From PWQG01 sp041685555 (GTDB taxonomy: Bacteria > Pseudomonadota > Gammaproteobacteria > Pseudomonadales > Pseudohongiellaceae), in assembly GCA_041685555.1 (NCBI GenBank), contig JAWLFN010000175.1:1-5990 (forward strand): DNA of 5,990 nt, in the 5' to 3' direction. The notes under the pieces were generated by a model. That model was not told the origin of the DNA. It did no database searches and saw nothing but the letters and a program-made list of their open reading frames with translations. Positions 1-5,843 of the stretch are shown one piece after another; within the stretch, counting starts at the first letter, position 1; every line of letters begins with the position of its first letter. A program made the translations under genes and the position numbers.

Positions 1-24
1 CAGTACGCCTGGCTGCGGGTACTG
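1..24. repeat. 6-bp inverted repeat flanking an inverted 12-bp segment inside uvrD
   Basis: CAGTAC (1-6) and GTACTG (19-24) are perfect inverted repeats around a 12-base interior. Read on the + strand, the 24 bases translate as QYAWLRVL, which is the expected UvrD continuation after DTNAV. The gene, however, is on the - strand, where the same bases give QYPQPGVL. The interior is therefore in the wrong orientation for the gene. The repeat begins exactly at the first base of the window. Either a micro-inversion or a fold-back chimera at a contig end would produce this pattern. Confidence 0.85.
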
Positions 25-708
25 CACGGCATTGGTGTCCTGGAACTCGTCCACCAGGATATGCCGGAAGCGGCGCTGGTAGTGGGCCAGCAGTTGCGGA
101 TGGTTCAGCCACAGCTCGTGGGCACGCAGCAGGATCTCGGCGAAATCCACCATGCCGCCCCGGTTGCAGGCCTCTTCATAGGCGCGGTACACGGTCAGCA
201 TGGTGCGGGTGTAGTCATCGCCGAAGTGCTCGATGTGAGCGGCGCGCAGCCCTTCATCCTTCTGCCCGTTGATGTACCACTGGATCTGGCGCGGTGGCCA
301 TCTGTCGTCATCAATGCTCAGCTGCCGGCACAGACGTTTGACCAGGCGCAGCTGATCATCGCTGTCCATGATCTGGAAGGTTTCCGGCAGACCCGCCTCC
401 TTCCAGTGCATGCGCAGGAGCCGGTGGGCCAGGCCATGGAAGGTGCCTACCCACATGCTGCCGGCCGGCTGCCCCAGCAACTCCTCGATCCGGGCACGCA
501 TCTCGCGCGCCGCCTTGTTGGTGAAGGTCACCGCCATCACGCCGAAGGGCGAGACATTCTCCACCTGCAGCAACCACGCGATGCGATGCACCAGAACACG
601 GGTTTTGCCACTGCCGGCGCCGGCCAGCACCAGCATGCTGCCTGCCGGCGCGGCCACGGCCTGGCGCTGTTCGTCATTGAGGGGGTCGAGAATCGCTGAA
701 ACATCCAT
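1..708 (-). CDS. uvrD: DNA helicase II UvrD, N-terminal part (cut by window edge)
   Basis: UvrD is the superfamily 1A 3'-5' helicase that removes the incised oligonucleotide in nucleotide excision repair and unwinds DNA in methyl-directed mismatch repair. I translated the reverse strand from the ATG at 708 and obtained 236 residues, open at the window edge. The start MDVSAILDPLNDEQRQAV closely matches the E. coli UvrD N-terminus as I recall it (MDVSYLLDSLNDKQREAV), which fixes the start. Visible motifs are Walker A AGAGSGKT (residues 29-36), motif Ia VTFTNKAAREM (about 54-64), GTFHGLAHRLLR (about 90-101), WPPRQIQWYINGQKDEGLR, and Walker B/motif II VDEFQDTN (219-226). The residues after Gln-Tyr (229-230) are Pro-Gln-Pro-Gly-Val-Leu where the family has Ala-Trp-(Leu/Ile)-Arg-x-Leu; this is explained by a small inverted segment at 1-24. 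No convincing Shine-Dalgarno sequence or LexA box is visible upstream. The identification is very secure; the last six codons are suspect. Confidence 0.97.
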   Translation of the reverse strand, partial: MDVSAILDPLNDEQRQAVAAPAGSMLVLAGAGSGKTRVLVHRIAWLLQVENVSPFGVMAVTFTNKAAREMRARIEELLGQPAGSMWVGTFHGLAHRLLRMHWKEAGLPETFQIMDSDDQLRLVKRLCRQLSIDDDRWPPRQIQWYINGQKDEGLRAAHIEHFGDDYTRTMLTVYRAYEEACNRGGMVDFAEILLRAHELWLNHPQLLAHYQRRFRHILVDEFQDTNAVQYPQPGVL

Positions 709-717
709 AGGCGCAGT

Positions 718-746
718 ATTCTAGGCGACGTCCTGGACATTGTATA
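718..746 (-). promoter_or_regulatory. candidate uvrD promoter
   Basis: On the - strand, TATACA (746-741, 4/6 to the -35 consensus) is followed after 17 bases by TAGAAT (723-718, 5/6 to the -10 consensus). The predicted transcription start would lie only a few bases before the uvrD ATG at 708, giving an almost leaderless mRNA, which fits the absence of a Shine-Dalgarno sequence. A second possible -10, TACAAT (744-739), overlaps the -35 and would give a normal leader. No CTG-N10-CAG LexA site is visible. This is motif matching only. Confidence 0.3.
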
Positions 747-832
747 CGTGAAAGTCGGTACTCGCCCGCTGTCGGCGCGATCCGGCACCGGAGTCCCGGG
801 GTTGTGTATCGAACAGATGATCGGTTTCCGCT

Positions 833-860
833 TTTTCGCCTCCTCGCATACTGGTAGAAT
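833..860 (+). promoter_or_regulatory. candidate gcdH promoter (extended -10)
   Basis: TAGAAT (855-860) is preceded by TG and one base (852-854), which makes an extended -10 element. A poor -35, TTTTCG (833-838), lies 16 bases upstream. The start of transcription would be near 867, giving a leader of about 40 nt before the gcdH ATG at 906. An extended -10 can compensate for a weak -35. No operator is recognised. Confidence 0.4.
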
Positions 861-905
861 GACCGCCTTTTCTCACTATGATGATTGCAGCCGGGGGCAG
901 AAGTT

Positions 906-2090
906 ATGGCAGCTGATGACGCCAGTTTCGAGTGGCAGGATCCGTTTCTCATGGACAGCATGCTGACGGAAGACGAACGCATGATCCGGGATACGGCCCG
1001 CCAGTACGCCCGTGGCAAACTGCTGCCGCGCGTGCGCGAGGCCTACCGGAACGAGCATACCGATCCGGAGATCTTCCGCGAGATGGGTGAGCTGGGTCTG
1101 CTGGGTCCGGCCCTGGAAGGCTATGGCTGTTCGGGCACCAACTATGTGAGCTACGGTCTGATCGCGCGCGAGGTCGAGGCGGTGGACTCCGGTTACCGGT
1201 CCATGATGAGTGTGCAGTCCAGCCTGGTCATGCATCCCATCCACCAGTTCGGCACCGAGGCGCAGAAGGAAAAATACCTGCCGAAACTGGCCTCCGGCGA
1301 GTGGATCGGCTGTTTCGGTCTGACCGAACCCGACTACGGCAGCGATCCGGGTGGCATGGTGACCCGTGCCCGCTCCGTGGAGGGCGGCTACAGTGTCAGC
1401 GGCGCCAAGACCTGGATCAGCAATTCTCCGATTGCCGACGTGTTCGTGGTCTGGGCCAAGGACGATGAAGGCAAGATCCGCGGCTTCATCCTGGACAAGG
1501 GCATGAAGGGACTGTCCGCGCCCAAGATCGAGGGCAAGCTGGCCCTGCGAGCCTCCATCACCGGTGAGATCGTCATGGAGGAGGTGTTCGTCCCGGAAGA
1601 GAACCTGTTGCCGGGAGTCGAGGGCCTGAAGGGGCCTTTCAGCTGCCTGAATTCCGCCCGTCTCGGTATCGCCTGGGGCGCACTGGGCGCGGCCGAGACC
1701 TGCTGGCTGACGGCCCGCCAGTACACCATGGACCGCAAGCAGTTCAATCGCCCGCTGGCCGCCAATCAGCTGATCCAGAAGAAGCTGGCCGACATGCAGA
1801 CCGAGATCTCCCTGGGGCTGCTGGGCTGTCTGCAGGGCACGCGCCTGAAGGACGAGGGACGCATGGCGCCGCCGCTGATCTCCCTGCTCAAGCGCAACTC
1901 CTGCCTGAAGGCGCTGGACGTGGCGCGCAATGCGCGGGACATGCTGGGTGGCAATGGCATCTCGGATGAGTATCCGGTGATGCGGCATGCGCAGAACCTG
2001 GAGGTGGTCAATACCTACGAGGGGACGCAGGATATTCATGCTCTGATCCTGGGGCGGGCGCAGACGGGCCTGCAGGCATTCACGGGCTGA
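906..2090 (+). CDS. gcdH: glutaryl-CoA dehydrogenase (FAD, acyl-CoA dehydrogenase family)
   Basis: This FAD enzyme oxidises glutaryl-CoA and decarboxylates it to crotonyl-CoA in lysine, tryptophan and aromatic-acid degradation, passing electrons to ETF. The 394-residue protein matches human GCDH along its length as I recall that sequence: MGELGLLGPALEGYGC (60-75), VDSGYRSMMSVQSSLVMHPI (93-112), FGLTEPDYGSDPG (137-149), KTWISNSPIAD (168-178), NQLIQKKLADM (287-297), RDMLGGNGISDEY (344-356) and NTYEGTQDIHALILGRA (369-385). Glu372 is the expected catalytic base. Arg98 matches the arginine that binds the distal carboxylate and sets glutaryl specificity. Tyr371 beside the base is retained as in decarboxylating enzymes. 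The ATG at 906 was chosen over the in-frame TTG at 885 because GGGGG (893-897) lies 8 bases ahead of it and the extra seven residues are unconserved. No gcdR-type regulator or CoA-transferase gene is adjacent, so the gene appears monocistronic. Confidence 0.96.
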   Translation: MAADDASFEWQDPFLMDSMLTEDERMIRDTARQYARGKLLPRVREAYRNEHTDPEIFREMGELGLLGPALEGYGCSGTNYVSYGLIAREVEAVDSGYRSMMSVQSSLVMHPIHQFGTEAQKEKYLPKLASGEWIGCFGLTEPDYGSDPGGMVTRARSVEGGYSVSGAKTWISNSPIADVFVVWAKDDEGKIRGFILDKGMKGLSAPKIEGKLALRASITGEIVMEEVFVPEENLLPGVEGLKGPFSCLNSARLGIAWGALGAAETCWLTARQYTMDRKQFNRPLAANQLIQKKLADMQTEISLGLLGCLQGTRLKDEGRMAPPLISLLKRNSCLKALDVARNARDMLGGNGISDEYPVMRHAQNLEVVNTYEGTQDIHALILGRAQTGLQAFTG

Positions 2091-2111
2091 TTCCCTCCAT
2101 TCCGGCCCGAG

Positions 2112-2146
2112 GCCGTCTGTACGGGGGAGAGGAGCGGGCGGACGGC
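2112..2146. terminator. possible terminator hairpin between convergent gcdH and the cation transporter gene
   Basis: GCCGTCTG (2112-2119) can pair with CGGACGGC (2139-2146), giving 8 pairs including one G-T/G-U wobble around a 19-base loop. It lies 21 bases after the gcdH stop codon and 25 bases beyond the stop of the convergent gene, where a shared terminator is expected. There is no T-run on either side and the loop is long, so intrinsic termination is uncertain. Confidence 0.3.
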
Positions 2147-2171
2147 TTCACGGGATCGGCCATCGGCGAGT

Positions 2172-2990
2172 TCAGGCTCTGAGTGTCAGGATCCTTCGGG
2201 CTCCGTTGAGGACGATGACGCCGACAATGGTGCCGATGATCAGGTCCGGGTAGTTGGAGCCGGTCCAGGCGACCAGTGCGCCGGCGCAGATGACACCCAG
2301 GTTGATCACCACGTCGTTGGCGGAGAAGATCCAGCTTGCTTTCATGTGCGCGCCGCCCTCGCGGTGCCTGTGGAGCAGGATCAGGCAGGCGGTATTGGCG
2401 ATCAGGGCGATGAAGGCGATACCCATCATGACCAGGGATTCGGGTTCGCTGCCGAACAGCACCCGACGTCCGACTTCCGCCAGTACGCCGAACGCCAGGA
2501 TCAGTTGCAGCACACCGGCCAGCCGCGCGGCCCGAACCTGTTTCTTGATGCTGTGCCCCACGGCATACAGTGCCACTCCGTACACGGCGGCATCCGCAAG
2601 CATGTCCAGCGAATCGGCGATCAGTCCGGTGGACTGGGCCATCAGACCGGCGGTCATTTCCACCACGAACATCACGGCATTGATGATCAGCAACAGCCGC
2701 AGGGTGCCGGCTTCCTCACTGGCCGAAACGATAGCGTCTGACGCTTTCCGCATCGATTCAGGATCGGCGACCCGCGTCTCCTGCAGTGCCGCACCCAGTT
2801 TCAGAGTCTCCAGCTTTTCAGTAATGGGATCCGCTGCACCCTCATGCACGACCTCCAGACGCTGACCGGCCAGATCAAAGGAAAGACCAAGAATTCCCTC
2901 AACACCCTCCAGCGCCAGCCGGATCATCCGTTCCTCCGACGGACAGTCCATTTTCGGCACAACATACCTACTGATCCAGGGCCCGCTCAT
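2172..2990 (-). CDS. cation diffusion facilitator family transporter with HMA-like N-terminal domain
   Basis: This is a likely inner-membrane divalent-metal/proton antiporter of the cation efflux family. The 272-residue protein has a soluble N-terminus of about 90 residues that looks like a ferredoxin-fold heavy-metal-associated domain (YVVPKMDCPSEERMIRLAL, 9-27). It keeps one cysteine (Cys16) in place of the usual CxxC. Six hydrophobic segments follow, at about 97-118, 121-144, 155-175, 185-206, 222-242 and 247-265. TM2 carries ADSLDMLAD with Asp126, Asp129 and Asp133. TM5 carries SANDVVINLG with Asp226 and Asn230 where many members have HxxxD. The TM4-TM5 loop holds His207, His209 and His215. 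The usual C-terminal cytoplasmic dimer domain is missing; the protein ends right after TM6. The metal cannot be told from the sequence. The ATG at 2990 lacks a good Shine-Dalgarno sequence but retains the conserved-looking N-terminal strand. The family call is firm. Confidence 0.9.
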   Translation of the reverse strand: MSGPWISRYVVPKMDCPSEERMIRLALEGVEGILGLSFDLAGQRLEVVHEGAADPITEKLETLKLGAALQETRVADPESMRKASDAIVSASEEAGTLRLLLIINAVMFVVEMTAGLMAQSTGLIADSLDMLADAAVYGVALYAVGHSIKKQVRAARLAGVLQLILAFGVLAEVGRRVLFGSEPESLVMMGIAFIALIANTACLILLHRHREGGAHMKASWIFSANDVVINLGVICAGALVAWTGSNYPDLIIGTIVGVIVLNGARRILTLRA

Positions 2991-3040
2991 AAGCTACGGT
3001 TCACCACTGCTGCTTTTCACACCACGACTCCAGGTGCAGA

Positions 3041-3077
3041 GAAACGATCATTGTCATTCTGAATCATTTCCATACAA
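3041..3077 (-). promoter_or_regulatory. candidate promoter and operator-like inverted repeat upstream of the cation transporter gene
   Basis: On the - strand, TTGTAT (3077-3072) and GACAAT (3055-3050, 4/6 to TATAAT) are spaced by 16 bases, and would start transcription about 50 nt before the transporter ATG at 2990. An imperfect inverted repeat at 3041-3070 (GAAACGAT on the left, ATCATTTC on the right, 7 of 8 outer positions pairing) covers the -10 and the spacer. On the - strand it also shows ATGAT, ATGAC and ATGAT repeats that loosely recall Fur-family boxes. A metal-responsive repressor site would make sense before an efflux or transport gene, but the match is weak and the regulator is unknown. 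Confidence 0.35.
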
Positions 3078-3119
3078 GTGTTGAATATACCGTAGAGTAA
3101 GGGAATGGTACCGCTGTCA

Positions 3120-3334
3120 GGTCTTGTGCTACATCGGGCGGTCGGGCGCGGCGCTGATGCCGTGACGGATCAATCAGGCCATGCTTTGGCCGGCCCCCGA
3201 AAACGGATAGACACGGACAACTCCGCGAGCCGGTCCCTCGGCGAGCGCTTGGGAGTCCGTTTTCGGGGGCCGGACAATGGCCGATCCGTCACGGCATCAG
3301 CGCCGCGCCCGACCGCCCGATGTAGCACAAGACC
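3120..3334. repeat. 215-bp near-perfect palindrome / MITE-like hairpin element
   Basis: The outer arms, 3120-3171 and 3283-3334, are perfect inverted repeats of 52 bp. Inside them GGCCAT (3177-3182) pairs with ATGGCC (3277-3282), and a second perfect 18-bp stem pairs 3190-3207 with 3256-3273 (it contains CCCCCGAAAACGG and its complement). The two halves differ only by about 5 extra bases on the left (3172-3176), a small mismatch near 3183-3189, and a 48-base loop (3208-3255). Outside the perfect part, TACC (3109-3112) and GGTA (3344-3347) hint at weaker continuation. No direct target duplication is obvious and no transposase is present. It fills the gap between the ubiA stop and the promoter of the cation transporter gene. 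It could be a non-autonomous transposable element, a genome-wide intergenic repeat, or a strong transcript-end structure; which of these cannot be decided here. Confidence 0.85.
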
Positions 3335-3362
3335 GGAACGGAGGGTAATCACCCGGAAGAAA

Positions 3363-4250
3363 TCAGGTGCCGAGAATCACCCCGACAAAAATGACCAACC
3401 CGACCCAGTGATTGCTCAGAAACGCCCGAAAACACCCATCCACATCACGATCCCGGATCAGCCACTGCTGATACCCCAACAGCACCGCGCCCGCCATCAG
3501 ACCGAGATAATACATCGCGCCGAGCTGAAACTGCAGGCCGGCCAGCAGCAGCGCGCCCAGGAACATCAACTGCAGTACCGCGATCATGGCCCGGTCCGCA
3601 TCGCCGAACAGGATCGCCGTCGATTTGACGCCGATTTTCAGGTCGTATTCCCGGTCCACCATGGCGTACTGGGTGTCGTAGGCCACCGTCCAGAGACAGT
3701 TGGCGACGTACAGCAACCAGGCCTCTGGAGGCAGCGCATCGGTCTGGGCGGTGAAGGCCATCAGGATGGCCCAGGAAAAGGCCATGCCCAGCACCACCTG
3801 GGGCAGGTGAGTATAGCGCTTCATGAAGGGATATACGGAGGCCAGCGCCAACGCGCCGAACGCCATCAGGAAGGTCAACCGGTTGGTGAACAGGAGCAGG
3901 AAGGCGCCGATGGCGGTCAATATCAGAAAGCATTGCAGGGCCTCGTTCCGGCTGACGCGTCCGGTGACGATAGGGCGGCCTTCGGTGCGCAACACATCAC
4001 CATCTACATGGCTGTCGGCGAAGTCGTTGATGCAGCAGCCCGCGGCGCGCATGACGATGGTGCCGAATGTGAAAACCACCACCAGGGACAGGGCGGGTCG
4101 ACCCTCGCCAGCGATCCACAGTGCTCCCAGCGTGGGCCATAACAACACGAAAATACCGATCGGGCGGTTCAGCCGGGTCAGGTGGATGAAGTCGGGCAGG
4201 CGGGGCCAGCGTGATTGCAGGCGTTCCACCAGCGCAGGTAGCGGGTTCAT
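3363..4250 (-). CDS. ubiA: 4-hydroxybenzoate octaprenyltransferase UbiA
   Basis: UbiA is an integral inner-membrane, Mg-dependent prenyltransferase that joins the polyprenyl chain to 4-hydroxybenzoate in ubiquinone synthesis. The 295-residue length is normal (E. coli is about 290). Both aspartate-rich motifs are intact: NDFADSHVD (Asn75, Asp76, Asp79, Asp83), followed by the RTEGRPIVTGRVS segment, and YDTQYAMVDREYD (191-203; Asp192, Asp199, Asp203), followed by KIGVKSTAILFG. The second motif is nearly the same as in E. coli. The N-terminal LTRLNRPIGIFVLLWPTLGALW is also a UbiA signature, which separates it from other UbiA-superfamily enzymes. Many hydrophobic helices fill the rest. The ATG at 4250 gives the expected N-terminus; only a weak ACGGA precedes it. 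A possible -10, TATGAT, lies at 4356-4351 on the same strand without a good -35. No ubiC is adjacent, unlike in E. coli, so the gene seems to stand alone. Confidence 0.96.
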   Translation of the reverse strand: MNPLPALVERLQSRWPRLPDFIHLTRLNRPIGIFVLLWPTLGALWIAGEGRPALSLVVVFTFGTIVMRAAGCCINDFADSHVDGDVLRTEGRPIVTGRVSRNEALQCFLILTAIGAFLLLFTNRLTFLMAFGALALASVYPFMKRYTHLPQVVLGMAFSWAILMAFTAQTDALPPEAWLLYVANCLWTVAYDTQYAMVDREYDLKIGVKSTAILFGDADRAMIAVLQLMFLGALLLAGLQFQLGAMYYLGLMAGAVLLGYQQWLIRDRDVDGCFRAFLSNHWVGLVIFVGVILGT

Positions 4251-4291
4251 GGTGTCATTCCGTCACGTGATGTCTTCCACACCGTTGGCAA

Positions 4292-4334
4292 TCCCGCGGC
4301 CGGGTTGGCAGGGCAACCGGTCACGGGAGCCGCG
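4292..4334 (-). other. nested hairpins in the ubiA upstream leader region
   Basis: CGCGGC (4295-4300) can pair with GCCGCG (4329-4334), enclosing CCGGGTTG (4300-4307), which pairs with CAACCGG (4314-4320) with one bulged base. Alternatively TCCCG (4292-4296) pairs with CGGGA (4324-4328). The structure lies 42 bases upstream of the ubiA start and would fall in its 5' leader if transcription starts near 4345. An 8-bp palindrome, TCACGTGA (4263-4270), lies between it and the ATG. No known riboswitch or regulator site is recognised, and it may be chance pairing in GC-rich DNA. Confidence 0.25.
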
Positions 4335-4377
4335 AGGTGTCGGACAAGGTATCATAAATCCGGTGGACTTTTCGCCA

Positions 4378-4404
4378 GTCGGTCAACCGGGCACTGTTGC
4401 CGAC
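4378..4404 (-). terminator. possible terminator hairpin after the HDOD gene
   Basis: On the - strand GTCGGCAAC pairs with GTTGACCGAC, a 9-bp stem with one bulged base and an 8-base loop. It starts 8 bases past the stop codon of the HDOD gene. The position is right for a transcript end, but no clear U-run follows, so it may only be a 3' stabilising stem. Confidence 0.35.
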
Positions 4405-4412
4405 AGGCCCCT

Positions 4413-5729
4413 TCAACTGCCCAGCTGTTTTGCCATGACAGGAATATCCGGTGAACCGGCCACCCTGGTAACGGCCTCGCCGGCATCCCGCGGGTCCAGT
4501 CGGTATCGTTCATACAGCGCGTCCGGGACCCGTTCCGGGGGCGCATCGCCAATGCCGTGATCGCGCAGAAGCCGCAATGCGATCAGTATCAGGTGCGCGT
4601 AGACGGCGTGGTTTCCGTCATACTCGGGATCATGCTGCCAGCGCAGCGCGACCGAGAGCTCTTCCGGCATGCTCCAGCATTGCATCAGCCAGGCACTGAT
4701 CTGTTCGCGACTGACGCCGACCAGGTGGTGATCGATGGCCACATGGCTGATCGACGGGTTGGCTTCGGCGTAGCGACAGATCCTTGAAAAATGCGGTGGA
4801 AACAGGTGGGCCAGTACCAGATAGCCGAAATTGTGCAGCAGACCGGACAGGTACGCCAGGCCATGGACGGGACGCTTGCCCGGCGGCAGCAACCGCACCA
4901 GTGATTCAACCGCCGTGGCGCAGTAGGCTGCCTGCAACCAGTAGGGTGTATCACCGTACACGCGTTCCCCGGGTACGGAGACCGTTCTTCCCAGTATCAG
5001 TCCCACGGCCAGGTTGCTGACCAGTTCGAAGCCCAGGACGCGGACGATGGCATCATGCACCGAGTCGATCGAACCGGCTGCCGCATAGTACGGCGATGCG
5101 GCCCAACTCACCACCTGGGCGGACAGCGATGGGTCGGATTCCACAATGTTGGTGAGCTCTATGGCGGACGCATTGGGATTGCCGCGCAGACGCAGGATCT
5201 TTTCAGCGGTGGCCGGAAACGGCGGTAACTCCAGCGTCTCTTCCAGGCGCTGTCGGATACGCAGGGCAGTGAACTGTTGTAGGGAGGCGGTGATCTGTCG
5301 TTGGTCGTCGGACGCATCCGCCACTTCCGGGCGGAGATTCTCCGGCGCCACGGAAACGCTGGCATGGCTGACCCGATAACGATGTTCGCGCAGGCTTTGC
5401 ATCAACGATGCCAGCGTGAAAGCGTCCTCGCCGGCCTGCGTCTCCACGGTCCCGATGAGCGTCAGCGGTTGATCCCGCGGTATTGTGCTGTCGACCAGCA
5501 TTGGCAGCCGGAAGCAACCGGCGGGCGTCTCCATGGCGTTCAACTGGTGGCGCCGGATCACCGCTGCCAGCTGTTCCTGGGGCACCGCCAGCAGATCACG
5601 CCCGGTCTGCTTCTGAACGGCATCGACGTCCAGCATCGCGTCCCGGGCCAGCAGGACCTGCAGGCAACCGGACCGGTCCTGAAGCAGGACATTGCGGACA
5701 GGACCCGGGGCGGATTCATTGTTGTGCAT
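4413..5729 (-). CDS. YbaK-like (degenerate) and HDOD domain protein
   Basis: This is a 438-residue soluble protein of a kind usually annotated 'aminoacyl-tRNA deacylase and HDOD domain-containing protein'. Residues about 12-112 align by eye to the C-terminal two thirds of E. coli YbaK: NVLLQDRSGCLQVLLARDAM, LDVDAVQKQTG, and RLPMLVD matching YbaK's RLPTIID. A linker of about 45 residues follows. Residues about 155-370 form an HDOD domain: LELPPFPATAEKILRLRGNPNAS (166-188), IVESDPSLSAQVVSWAASPYY (195-215), AIVRVLGFELVSNLAVGL (227-244) and YLSGLLHNFGYLVLAHLF (293-310). The HD pair is His299-Asn300, as is common in HDOD proteins, which lack phosphodiesterase activity and act in signalling. The YbaK catalytic lysine position is Asn13 and the first 35 or so residues of that fold are absent, so deacylase activity is doubtful. 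I chose the ATG at 5729, which has an AGGGA ribosome site, over the GTG at 5771. The gene is monocistronic by spacing, and its target is unknown. Confidence 0.85.
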   Translation of the reverse strand: MHNNESAPGPVRNVLLQDRSGCLQVLLARDAMLDVDAVQKQTGRDLLAVPQEQLAAVIRRHQLNAMETPAGCFRLPMLVDSTIPRDQPLTLIGTVETQAGEDAFTLASLMQSLREHRYRVSHASVSVAPENLRPEVADASDDQRQITASLQQFTALRIRQRLEETLELPPFPATAEKILRLRGNPNASAIELTNIVESDPSLSAQVVSWAASPYYAAAGSIDSVHDAIVRVLGFELVSNLAVGLILGRTVSVPGERVYGDTPYWLQAAYCATAVESLVRLLPPGKRPVHGLAYLSGLLHNFGYLVLAHLFPPHFSRICRYAEANPSISHVAIDHHLVGVSREQISAWLMQCWSMPEELSVALRWQHDPEYDGNHAVYAHLILIALRLLRDHGIGDAPPERVPDALYERYRLDPRDAGEAVTRVAGSPDIPVMAKQLGS

Positions 5730-5735
5730 GGGACT

Positions 5736-5740
5736 TCCCT
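5736..5740 (-). promoter_or_regulatory. Shine-Dalgarno site that sets the HDOD gene start
   Basis: AGGGA on the - strand ends 6 bases before the ATG at 5729, an ideal spacing. The upstream in-frame GTG at 5771 would add 14 residues (MLSPAHSYPPQGSP) that resemble nothing in the family, so the ATG is the better start. Confidence 0.65.
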
Positions 5741-5789
5741 GCGGCGGATATGAGTGGGCCGGCGACAGCACCGGTCATCAGCACAGCGG

Positions 5790-5818
5790 ATTATATCGGA
5801 CAATGACAGAAAAATTCA
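5790..5818 (-). promoter_or_regulatory. promoter of the HDOD gene (perfect -10)
   Basis: A perfect TATAAT occurs on the - strand at 5795-5790. The -35 region is poor: TGAATT (5818-5813) at 17-base spacing or CTGAAT (5819-5814) at 18. Transcription would begin near 5783, leaving a leader of about 54 nt. A weak -35 with a perfect -10 often goes with an activator. A 10-bp palindrome, AGATGCATCT (5825-5834), lies just upstream of the -35, where an activator could bind, but no known factor is recognised. Confidence 0.5.
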
Positions 5819-5843
5819 GGTGCCAGATGCATCTTTATCAGTG

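Noticed and set aside
61..699. 212-codon + strand open frame
   Set aside because: It is antisense to the clear UvrD coding sequence, whose helicase motifs are all on the other strand.
885..905. TTG start for gcdH adding seven residues
   Set aside because: The ATG at 906 has a better ribosome site and leaves the usual GcdH N-terminus. The added residues are not family-like.
878..916. 12-codon upstream frame (MMIAAGGRSYGS) overlapping the gcdH start
   Set aside because: It is very short, has no ribosome binding site and sits almost at the predicted transcript end. Translational coupling is possible but unsupported.
876..2039. 387-codon open frame on the - strand opposite gcdH
   Set aside because: It lies wholly antisense to an unmistakable glutaryl-CoA dehydrogenase and has a low-complexity composition rich in His, Gln, Ala and Leu. 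It is a shadow of GC-rich codon use.
3170..3352. 60-codon open frame on the - strand within the palindrome
   Set aside because: Its similarity to the + strand peptide SGLVLHRAVGRGADAVTD only reflects the complementary arms. There is no sign of coding selection.
3105..4142. 345-codon open frame on the + strand
   Set aside because: It runs through the palindrome and then antisense through ubiA. The protein is Gln/Arg/His-rich without domains, so it is a shadow.
5729..5771. GTG start for the HDOD protein
   Set aside because: The extra 14 residues have no family similarity and would lie within the probable leader. The ATG at 5729 has a well-spaced AGGGA.
5809..5825. Sigma-54-like -24 element TGGCAC on the - strand upstream of the HDOD gene
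   Set aside because: The -12 part reads TTTT instead of TTGC, losing the essential GC, and a perfect TATAAT lies downstream.
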